Notes under the pieces: model-generated
Seen by the model: only the letters and a program-made list of their open reading frames with translations
Database searches by the model: none
What the model was told of the DNA's origin: nothing
Shown: positions 1 through 10,376 of the stretch, one piece after another
How positions within the stretch are numbered: position 1 is the stretch's first letter
Layout: each line of letters begins with the position of its first letter
Program-made: the position numbers and the translations under genes
From: Chromera velia
Taxonomy: Eukaryota; Sar; Chromeraceae
DNA: 10,376 nt
Direction of reading: 5' to 3'
Assembly: GCA_018398765.1 (NCBI GenBank)
Contig: JAHBMJ010003511.1
Span: forward strand, 1 to 10,376

Positions 1-359
1 GTGGTCCTGGACTAAAAACCCTTGCAAGCATGCAGACTTGCACTGTCTTTTAGGGGAAACCTTGGCCACTGTGACTGATTGATCTGCATGGTGACCACCC
101 AATATATATAGCTACTAATCTCTACACCAGACGGACAAGGTAACCGAAGGCATCTGCACGGCAATCCCCCCACCCCTAGAATATGTATGCACCTTTTCAA
201 CCCGGGGGCCTACTAGACACCAATCATCCTCCACCCCATACCGGCTGCCACCACCAGCTGGTGGTATTTTGCTTTTGCATAGGTAAACCTGTACTGCTCC
301 AGTGGCTACTTACCTCTGGATGTATCATCGTTGACCGGCCGAGGCATCTCCACAGGTGG
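1..359. other. Intergenic sequence, no gene seen
   Basis: Neither strand shows a convincing coding frame here. The open frames are short, low in codon bias and lack recognisable protein features. A TTGACCGGCC word at 331-340 resembles the three TTGACNGGCC copies further down at 908-973, so the stretch may be part of an old repeat that the microsatellite has expanded inside. Confidence 0.5.
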
Positions 360-885
<526 letters not shown>

Positions 886-903
886 ACCACGAGCCTCAAG
901 AAA

Positions 904-973
904 TTTTTTGACAGGCCAGGGATATTTGACGGGCCTGGTGATCTTCACCGGCTCACTTTTTTGACAGGCCAGG
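904..973 (+). repeat. Three copies of TTGAC(A/G)GGCC(A/T)GG
   Basis: TTGACAGGCCAGG lies at 908-920 and 961-973. A variant, TTGACGGGCCTGG, lies at 926-938. The outer copies share a longer T6-led core of 17 bases spaced by 53 bases. A fourth, weaker match (TTGACCGGCC) is at 331-340 on the other side of the microsatellite. This may be a degenerate repeat family member or a cluster of binding sites; nothing identifies which. Confidence 0.7.
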
Positions 974-981
974 CTAGTATA

Positions 982-1030
982 CTATATATATATATATATA
1001 TAGGCCGGAGTTATTCGACCGCGCGCGCGC
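982..1030. repeat. (TA)n tract and short (CG)n tract
   Basis: A TA run of about 20 bases (982-1002) is followed after a short spacer by ten bases of GC alternation at 1021-1030, itself followed by the palindrome ATTTAAAT. Both tracts are alternating purine-pyrimidine like the larger array upstream, but unique sequence separates them from it. Confidence 0.85.
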
Positions 1031-1092
1031 ATTTAAATCTCGCGAAGGCACATGCATTCCTTTTATAGATCGAGTTCATCAAGTCGGCATTT

Positions 1093-1117
1093 GAAATCTG
1101 CATGTCTGACAGATTTC
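1093..1117. repeat. Inverted repeat GAAATCTG / CAGATTTC
   Basis: A perfect 8-base inverted repeat (1093-1100 and 1110-1117) with a 9-base loop lies about 160 bases upstream of the first gene's start codon. It could be a dimeric protein-binding site in the promoter or chance. No TATA box is evident nearby; a GCATGC word lies at 1248-1253, close to the start codon. Confidence 0.4.
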
Positions 1118-1276
1118 GATCGTCAGTCATATATACGTACACTCGACCAAGTTGACTGATCATGCCTCTGCTCACTCATGTAGCCTGAGACAGCGGAAAG
1201 TGACGGGAGGTGTAGGAGGAAAAAGAAAAATCGGATTTCAGATTATTGCATGCATTTAATATATAAATCAGTCAAA

Positions 1277-4200
1277 ATGCGGAACTTGCATCGGAAGTCC
1301 GTTGTGGTCCTCGCTGCGGTCCTGTCTGGTAAGTGCCTCCCCAAAGCAGCTGAGCGAGGAGTCCTTTTGCCTTGTGCATGTGTAGTTTTTCACACAAGGG
1401 TCCCCTCTTTACGTATACATGAAGCTTCTCACCTCATATGTAAATCAATGGGTATATGCATGTTTGTATCTTTTTGTGCGTGCATGCAGTCTTCTCTGCG
1501 ACTGCACTCCATTTGGAGTACGGAGACGGACTGCTTGCCAGGGAGGAGGCAGTAAAGGCCTGCAGGGACATGGAGGAAAAGCATAAGGAAGCCAAAGACG
1601 AATATGAAATTCCCGTCGACCCATTGAACCTGCAGTGTGAGACATCTGTGAGAGAGTACGCCGTCATACACTGTAAACCCAGAGCAGAGACGGAAGACGA
1701 GAACAGCTGTCAGAGTTATTACCAAACTGCACAGACGTACTTTGAGAAGAAGGGAGAAGCCTTCCATCCTCTGGCGGAGTTTTGGACAGCTTGCCGAGAT
1801 TTCAGGAAAGGACTCCGTCTCTTGGACCCCCTAGATCCCTGTGATGAAACCGCCGACGGTATCTGTGGACCTGTCGATATCAAGGAATGGCAGGCAGAGG
1901 AGTTGAAGGGACTGGTGAAAGCCCGATCGTTGGCTTTCTACACCGACAGATTCGACCAGGCATCGTGTTATCAACACCTGGCGAATCTGAAGGACATGCA
2001 TTTGGGGTTCATGAACACTTGTAGGTCAGCCCTAACAAACGCCGCTTCTCCCAAAAAGCACAAGAAAGCACTTGAAGCAGCTGAAAAGACAAAACTCACC
2101 ATTTACGCTCAAAATTGCACGGAGGCCGCTGCACGGATGTGCGAGGTGGACGAGTCTCTGCCTGACTACCAACAGGGCAGAGAGATGGCAACCAAGCTGG
2201 TGGCAAAGCGAACAAATTGCGTCAGAAGTGCGATGTCCAAGTTCACGGCATGGAGCTCCACAGTGAGCATATGTGCGGAAGTTGCAAAGCCGTTGGAATT
2301 GCAGAAGCGAAGTTTTTTCGAGATTTTTTTCCCTGGAAGGTCAGTCGGTCCGACAAGAAGGAGACAGCGCACGAACCTACAGAATGTTTGATTCCACGTC
2401 AGCTACCCGTTTTCAAAAATTGAAGAGGGACATCCTTTTCGCATGCTGTGTGTTTGTAATTTGCCGGTAGTCTCTCAGCTGAGAACCTGCGGTCATCTCG
2501 CCCTGAAGTCAGAAGAGGAGACTCAGTCACGCAAAGCCGCCCGCAGACTGTGAATGTGAAAGGACGTACATGACTGATGGTTTGATGATCTTGAGTTTAT
2601 CCTCCCAGTTGATCGATGTGCCCGGCTCTCTGCAGTTTTTTTGGGAACCGAGAAGCGTTTTGAAGCCTTGAGCGAACCAATCAGTACGAGTCTCTCTTAG
2701 AATGAATGATTCAGCAATTTCATGAAGGAATGAGAGCATGAAAAATCAATGAATGAATGCAGGTCAAAAGAGACAGCGTTTGAGCTCTGCAAAGAGGCTG
2801 TCGACACCCGGTGTGCCTTCCCTGCCAGCACGAAGATCACCAACCACCTGCGACTAACGGGACTCTCCTTCAATTCTGAAGAGGAGAAGGACAAGATGAA
2901 GGGGCCACTGGAGGCAGACGAACAGTTGACGTGTCTCTCTGACCTTCTCAAGATTTTCGCGGAGTCACTCCCTTTCTCTTTTGGTCTAAGGATACACTTG
3001 TGACGAAGTGAATTAGTCATCCATGAGGACTGAGACAAAACACCGCACCCCCAAGACTGTACGCTCATCACGTTCCATGAGCGGACTATCTTGTCTGTTT
3101 CTTCCTCCTTCAATTTCCTTCTCCCTCTACTGAGGTACAGCGATAATGATGCATATTCACATCAGGTTTCTTCATGCTGTGTAATGATTTCGAGCGTTCC
3201 CTGTTTTTTGTGTGACGCCCTGCAGTGCCAAGGACACATCTCTGAAACGAACGAAGCAGTTGGTGCGGAGGGGACGCGTCTTCAAGGCCATCAAGCTGGT
3301 CGTCTCGGCTGGTGCGATGGCTGTCGCGATTGCGATCCCTGCGATAATGGGGGCAGTGGGTCTGTTCGGGTTCGTGCAGACCATCATGGCAGTGGGGGTG
3401 ACGACGACGGCGATTCTTGTGAACAACGCCGCAGACCTCGCGAGGGAACAGATGCTGAACGCGAATGACGTGAAGGTCGATGCTGCAGATCTGATCCTGG
3501 TTCGTCTTTTAATGGGTCCTTTTTTGTAATAGTATGAGCCCTGATGGCTTTCAGCCTTTGGGTGAAGCTGCCCTTGATGGCTAGAAGGTTGTGTGTTCCG
3601 TAATTAGGGGAAGTCTGAAAGGACAGAATGGATGTCGGTCTCTTGCCTGGAGACGGGAATTAGGAGTCTGCTTGGGTGATTTTGGTTTTCTCCCTCTTCT
3701 TGTTGCCATCCGCTTTTCGAAATCGAAAATGTTTCAACGCGGAAACAGTCTTTTTCTCTTTAAAAATGGCGTCCCTGCCATCTCCGCCCCGGAATCCAAG
3801 ATCTCTATAAGATAGTTCTGCCTGGCTGTCTGAACGCTGTGACGGATTCGAGTGAATCACCTCCCCTCCATGATGCATGAATAACAATTCCGCCTGCAGA
3901 CCTTCGCAACAAATCTGCCAGATCTCCTGATTCCGGCAGTGCTCGGAAGTCAGTCGAAGCATGCATGAATAAATTTCAGAGAGGCATGGAGAAAATGAGC
4001 TAGATGGAACTGGAGCTCTACCTTTTTGTAGGAGATTTTCCGTCCATCTGCTTCTGCTTGTTTGTTAGTGTCTGCTTGTCAGTCAGTCTGCCATCCTTGA
4101 GGTCTTTTGTTCTTCCCGGGTTCCATTCAGTTCTTTTGTTCCAATGTACGTCGCCGATTTGTGTGCACTGTCACTCAATCCTCCTGCGCTGTTTGTTCCC

Positions 4201-4995
4201 TCGGCCTTTACATTCAGCTAGTCCGGTGCAAGCAGACAACGGCACTTCCGTTATGCTCACCGGGGTGCATTCTCGGAGGGTCCCTCTGGTTGTTCTTGCT
4301 TTTAGTGTTTTGGCTTTCTGTTTGCCCTGTACGCAGAAGAGAAATACTATAAGGTCTTTGATAAGCAGATCTTTTGGGGTGTGCAGCTTTGCGGATGTCT
4401 TTTTCTGCTCACGTTTAGCCTCCTGTGTATTTTTTTTTCTTTTCATACCTTTTCCGATTCTTTTCTTTATTTATTCCATGCAGCTCTATGGACAGTCCTT
4501 ACTGGACTCAGGGGGATGGTCATGGCCGTGGCAACTGACGGAGTGGTGACTCCTGGAGACCTGAAGGGAATGACACTCGAACAGAAAACGGCACTGGCTG
4601 CTGCAGTAGACGTCCTCTCATCCAAAAAAATGGGGTCGGGGGATTTTGAGTTGGTAGACAACAAAGCGATGAAAAAGGCTTTCAAAGACTTGTGGAAAGA
4701 GGCAGAGGAGGGCACAACTCCACAGGAAATGCAGGCAGCAGTAGATCCGAAGGCGTTCTTAGAACTGCGAGCGAAGGGGGGGGTGGGGTCACAGCATCGT
4801 TTTACCTCCTCAACCCCTTCTGAATTGACTCGCCCCACGGCCGAACAGATCGAGACTGTAGTTCACGTGGTGGAAATTGCAGGGCCAGAGGGGGGAGAGG
4901 ACGCAGAGAGAGCTGCACACTTGGACTGGGAAGGGTATGAGAAGGCATGGGCGAAGGTGCGAGAGTTTAAATTAAAGAATTGGCAGTTGTCCTGA
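1277..4995 (+). CDS. Spliced gene for a cysteine-rich secretory-pathway membrane protein, function unknown
   Basis: I do not recognise this protein. Proposed exons are 1277-1328, 1490-2339, 2763-2963 (or to 2999), 3226-3499, 3900-3948 and 4484-4995. Their phases (1, 2, 2, 0, 1) fit and give about 645 residues (657 with the longer exon 3). Donors are GTAAGT, GTCAGT, an uncertain one, GTTCGT and GTCAGT; every acceptor ends in GCAG. Joining exons 1 and 2 makes a clear signal peptide: basic start, hydrophobic VVVLAAVLSVFSATA, likely cut after residue 23. The mature part to about residue 390 is charged and mostly helical. It carries all 16 cysteines of the protein and an N-C-T glycosylation sequon. 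Residues about 392-433 and 460-495 are hydrophobic, giving two to four membrane segments. The C-terminal 150 residues are charged, Ala/Glu/Lys-rich and cysteine-free, as expected of a cytosolic tail. The even cysteine count and its strict confinement suggest disulfides in the lumenal or extracellular part. The exon 3 donor is the weakest point. Confidence 0.72.
3714..3729. repeat. Intronic inverted repeat TTTTCGA-AA-TCGAAAA
   Basis: A perfect 7-base inverted repeat with a 2-base spacer sits in the intron between 3500 and 3899. It is bracketed by CCGC (about 3710-3713) and GCGG (about 3739-3742), and followed by GTTTC...GAAAC at about 3731-3746. The cluster of small inverted repeats could be a remnant of a miniature transposon, but no terminal repeats or target duplication were found. 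Confidence 0.35.
3900..3948 (+). other. 49-base microexon of the cysteine-rich membrane protein gene
   Basis: The exon is flanked by a CCTGCAG acceptor and a GTCAGT donor. It enters in phase 0, matching the GTTCGT donor at 3500, and leaves in phase 1, which is what the acceptor at 4481-4483 requires. Without it the flanking exons are out of phase. It encodes TFATNLPDLLIPAVLG, which continues smoothly into the hydrophobic start of the last exon. Phase, splice signals and hydrophobicity agree, although an exon this short is easily proposed by chance. Confidence 0.6.
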
Positions 4996-5480
4996 TTGGT
5001 CGATAGAGGCCGGCAACTGCACCGGTTCGTTTGAAGACCTCGAGAGTTCTTGAAAAGGGGCATGCAGACACCGCAGTGATTTTTTCTGTTAGGTTCGAAT
5101 GGGAGCCAGTGAGGTTTTTGTTGGGAGGGAAAGAACACGACCGCTAGGTCATGTATGGTAATCGGAATGAAAGCATTCAGATTCAACGCCATTTGGGAAA
5201 GAAGAGGAAAGGAAAGAGGCTGCATGGTGAATTAACGAATTTGACTGATCGACTATTGATCCTTGGAAGACGGCCGGGAGCAGCGGAGAACAAGAATTTT
5301 CAAAACGAAAGAGGGCGAAGATCAAGAGGGTTGATGGGTAAATTGAGGGTGTCAAAAGAGGGAGGCAAGCGATAGAGCTGCATGCCATAAATCGACAGAA
5401 GACGAAGGGAGTGCATGAGATGCATCTGTCGACCAAGCACCCCGCTATATCAGCAACGATCAAAGAGCAACAAAAGAAGT

Positions 5481-5502
5481 GAGGAGTACAGAGTACTTCC
5501 TC
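5481..5502. repeat. Imperfect hairpin GAGGA-GTAC / GTAC-T-TCCTC
   Basis: Arms GAGGAGTAC (5481-5489) and GTACTTCCTC (5493-5502) pair over nine bases with one bulged T and a 3-base loop. It lies about 490 bases after the first gene's stop codon, too far to be called its terminator. Confidence 0.4.
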
Positions 5503-5771
5503 CGCAGCGTCACTTTGTTTATGCCAAAGCTTAACGCTTTAGTCCCCGTTTTTTCGTCTGCTGTACGTACTGCAACGCATCTTTTGTATCCACTGGGTAC
5601 TTCATGCATGCAGTACTACTCAAACGCAACACTCCATCAGGTTTGGGGGGTTATCATCTTTTCTTATTGTTTCAAAAGTATCGTGCATAATCAAAAAGAA
5701 ATTTTAGGAAATCTAGAAGACTCATTGCTAGCTCAGTGGCTTTCCACTAGTTTCTACTAGCTTTTCAGTGA

Positions 5772-5816
5772 GCCGCCCGAGAGCTTTATGTGCATTTATG
5801 TGCCGCCCGAGAGCTT
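5772..5816. repeat. Direct repeat GCCGCCCGAGAGCTT, 30-base spacing
   Basis: Two identical 15-base copies lie at 5772-5786 and 5802-5816. The second runs into AGAGC-TTAGC-GCTCT, a small hairpin. On the minus strand this reads GTTAGAGCGCTAAGCTCTCGG, resembling the D-arm to anticodon-stem part of a tRNA or a tRNA-derived SINE. No GGTTCGAANCC B box or acceptor stem follows, so it is not called as a tRNA. Confidence 0.6.
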
Positions 5817-6448
5817 AGCGCTCTAACTGGGGTTAGGCATCCTCTAACTAACTAACTTTTTGGTTGTTGTTTGTTAAGTCGCCGGTGGAGTTGATCAGTT
5901 AATCACTTTCTAGAATAGGGAGACAGACACTAAAGAGACAAACCGGATACGAGTGTAGAAGCGATCGAATGACATTACGGATGAAGAGTTCAGATGTACT
6001 TGCACCGGGGAGTGGACAGTTACAATCATTTGAATTAATGAATTCTAGTTCAGCCAGGTAGTGCAGGAATTCTCTTTTATTTAGCTACTTGGCACATAAA
6101 GAAAGTCTATGCATAAAGTCATCAATACACTACAATACACCGAATACAAGAATCATGTACACAGAGTTTGTGGTCGCTACATTCAATAGACAGAGCACTG
6201 CTTTCGCCTTGAGGGTTAAATGAGAGCAGACATAAGAAACCGAATAGAGAGCCGTCGGTTACTGTGAGAGCAGATCGAGGGAGGGCGGAAAAGGAGTAAA
6301 GACCAGAGGTAAAAAAAATGCGGCCTAAACTTTCAAGTGGTAGTTAAGTTCAGGGAGGTCAGATCGAAAAGTCGAAAAATCTTAAAGGGAAAATCATACG
6401 AATTGGTTCAGATTTTTAGGGATTATTAGGGACCATTAGGAACTCGTT

Positions 6449-6576
6449 GGGCCGGGGTTGGTTGGCTGCCGCGCAGTGCCGCCCGGCAGCCGCCGGCCGC
6501 GGGCGGTGTGGCGCCCCAGCCCCACGCCGCGGATTGTTGGCGCGCTTGGGTCCGGTTGGGGACACCGCGCGACGAA
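6449..6576. promoter_or_regulatory. GC-rich structured island upstream of the synthetase gene
   Basis: This stretch is sharply richer in G and C than the AT-rich DNA on its left, and is full of CpG. It can fold: GCTGCC (6465-6470) pairs with GGCAGC (6485-6490), and CCGCCGGCCGCGGGCGG is nearly self-complementary. It ends about 60 bases before the proposed first donor at 6638. It could be a promoter, part of a structured 5' leader, or an inserted fragment of other base composition. Three TTAGG words at an exact 10-base spacing (6416, 6426, 6436) lie just upstream. Confidence 0.4.
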
Positions 6577-6635
6577 TCGGTTTTGAAGCGATACCCCATA
6601 CCGTCCAATTGAAACCTCCCAGCCAGCTCCATAAA

Positions 6636-6641
6636 ATGTGA
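6636..6641 (+). promoter_or_regulatory. Start-stop uORF (ATG-TGA) overlapping a 5' splice site
   Basis: In unspliced RNA this reads ATG followed at once by TGA, a minimal uORF. The same bases form the donor AT|GTGAGT, so splicing at 6638 destroys the uORF. The consequence is described under the leader intron. Confidence 0.45.
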
Positions 6642-6788
6642 GTCCACTTCTCAGTGCTGACTCGGCAGACTCAGGTACCGGTACAGTCGCACACGGACAG
6701 GTCCACAGAGTCGACGCCTCTGCTCTGCGGATTCGGTTTGCTGTGAGCGTTCGCTCTTGAAGAAAATTCCACCTGCATTCCTGTGCAG
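6638..6788 (+). other. Probable 5' leader intron of the synthetase gene (creates a start codon)
   Basis: The donor is GTGAGT, a near-consensus match. The acceptor is TTCCTGTGCAG, the same type as other acceptors in the window. The length of 151 bases is shorter than, but comparable with, its neighbours. Splicing joins A-T at 6636-6637 to G at 6789, giving ATG CGG GTA in frame with the synthetase ORF. The frame upstream of 6910 is open back to 6661 but has no ATG of its own, so this junction is the only visible way to start there. The added 41 residues have seven Arg/Lys, one Glu and many Ser/Phe/Thr, and end in STRR. This is inferred from sequence alone. Confidence 0.5.
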
Positions 6789-6909
6789 GCGGGTAGGGGT
6801 CTTTCGCAAGGGGGGACTTTGGACAGGATTGGCCTCTGGGAGGGAAAATTCTTCTTTTTCTCGTTCTACCGTGTTTTTCCCTTTCTCTTTTGCTTACTCT
6901 ACTAGAAGA

Positions 6910-9748
<2,839 letters not shown>

Positions 9749-9861
9749 TAAAACACGAAACAAGACAGCATACTAACAGATTGACTGACAAAACAGACGC
9801 ACCCGCAAACCTACACGCACACGCGCGTACACGCATGAGCATCCATCGACACCCTCTCACA

Positions 9862-9904
9862 ACAGACAGAGAGCAAGCTCTGTCTGTCTGTCTGTCTGTC
9901 TGTG
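9862..9904 (+). repeat. (TGTC)5 array with adjoining hairpin
   Basis: ACAGACAGAGAGC (9862-9874) can pair with GCTCTGTCTGT (9877-9887) over eleven bases with a two-base bulge and a two-base loop. The right arm continues into five TGTC units to about 9900. An intronic hairpin is possible; slippage plus inversion of the same tetranucleotide is an equally good explanation. Confidence 0.7.
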
Positions 9905-10072
9905 ACAGAGCAGGAGTCCTGAGGAGAGAGAAGAGGTTTTAGAGAAGGTTCAAGCAACTGAGCACCGTCGCTCCTTTGGTATGGGACTTTGGAGAGTTTC
10001 GTTACCGCCGAAAGAGTCCTCCCGCAAGATACGAAGACACAACATCAGAAGAAATCCCCCTCCGCAGGGACG

Positions 10073-10090
10073 CCCCCCCACCCCCCCACC
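10073..10090. repeat. C7-A-C7 tract
   Basis: Two runs of seven C separated by one A follow a CCGCAG acceptor-like site at about 10062-10067. The tract could form an i-motif or, on the other strand, part of a G-quadruplex. It is also an error-prone homopolymer. Confidence 0.7.
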
Positions 10091-10376
10091 TCTGTCTAAA
10101 GAACATGACGGTGCCGGTCCCCACGTGCAGTTTTCTTTTTTCGTTTTGTTGTCATTTTTAATTTTTGTTGGTTTTTCTTGCCTTGTTTTCTTTTCTTCTC
10201 TTTCTTGTCTTGAGTGGAAGCAGCAGAGGAGTAGCGTGTGAAACCAGTGATCACGTGAAAGTCTGTCGGGAGGTGGAGAGGCAAGGGGCGCTTAACTCTC
10301 ACCTTTCGGGCCCCCTGCCCACGCTGTTTGATTGTTGGTGCTGTTCTTTTGTCTTTGTTCTTTCTTTCTTTTTGTC

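Larger units (their letters stand above)
4996..6448. other. Intergenic region, no supported gene
   Basis: About 1.45 kb between the two genes has no convincing coding frame on either strand. It contains a purine-rich stretch (about 5190-5400), a hairpin at 5481-5502, an 8-base inverted repeat GTACTGCA/TGCAGTAC (5567-5574 and 5609-5616) and a 15-base direct repeat at 5772-5816. A 79-codon ATG frame at 5521-5760 has no recognisable features. The 3' end of the first gene and the promoter of the second must lie here, but no polyadenylation or core-promoter signal stands out. Confidence 0.6.

Noticed and set aside
2263-2339. Alternative intron starting at GTGAGC (2263) and ending at AG (2339)
   Set aside because: The donor is good, but this intron would leave exon 2 in phase 0 and lacks the GCAG-type acceptor seen elsewhere. 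The 2340 donor fits exon 3's phase 2 exactly.
3135-3165. Possible extra 31-base exon with AG/GT borders
   Set aside because: It would leave phase 0 before an exon that needs phase 2, so it breaks the reading frame.
3091-3468. Alternative plus-strand frame over 3226-3468
   Set aside because: It gives a Gly/Asp/Cys-rich unnatural composition. The frame chosen gives a coherent membrane segment and fits the splice phases of neighbours.
4004-4549. 181-codon plus-strand frame with Cys/Phe/Val/Ser-rich sequence
   Set aside because: It is a T-rich intron read through. The pyrimidine tract before the 4484 exon explains the composition.
5521-5760. 79-codon ATG frame in the intergenic region
   Set aside because: It has no recognisable domain, no splice partner and no codon signal. 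It is of a length expected by chance in this AT-richer stretch.
6757-6909. TTG as a start for the synthetase
   Set aside because: Non-ATG initiation is unusual in eukaryotes. The ATG at 6910 or a spliced ATG at 6636-6637/6789 explains the frame better.

Overview
The window is eukaryotic nuclear DNA. It has spliced protein genes with GT-AG introns, long simple-sequence arrays, and no bacterial-style operon. All nine acceptors I use end in GCAG, and five of them end in TGCAG or TGCATGCAG. The recognisable protein is a cytosolic-type histidyl-tRNA synthetase with the very long N-terminal region seen in plant and apicomplexan enzymes. Together with GCATGC words and the absence of spliced-leader or odd-splice signs, this suggests an alveolate or related alga, perhaps a chromerid. 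That placement is an inference and is not proven by the sequence.

Layout: 1-1276 is non-coding and dominated by a roughly 525-base CA/TA microsatellite with a 151-base internal higher-order repeat, then small repeats and a short leader. 1277-4995 holds a six-exon plus-strand gene that I do not recognise. Its phases join into one protein of about 645 residues: a signal peptide, a 16-cysteine helical lumenal or extracellular domain, a hydrophobic membrane region partly encoded by a 49-base microexon, and a charged cysteine-free tail. 4996-6448 is intergenic, with small repeats and hairpins only. 6449-6576 is a GC-rich, structured island just upstream of the second gene.

6636-9747 (continuing past the window) is the 5' part of the histidyl-tRNA synthetase gene: a probable 5' leader intron, two long N-terminal exons, then two short exons entering the catalytic core. 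The visible coding sequence stops within the conserved segment before motif 2, and 9748-10376 is intron.

The most interesting point is in the leader of the synthetase gene. Splicing a GTGAGT...GCAG intron would create an ATG across the exon junction, in frame with the main ORF, adding a basic, Ser/Phe-rich 41-residue extension that looks like an organelle presequence. The unspliced form has only an ATG-TGA at that point, so translation would start at the downstream ATG at 6910. This is a possible splicing-controlled switch for dual targeting of one synthetase. A second point is a 44-base tandem duplication that copies the end of a catalytic exon and its donor site into the following intron.

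The two genes share strand and splice-site style but show no functional link.
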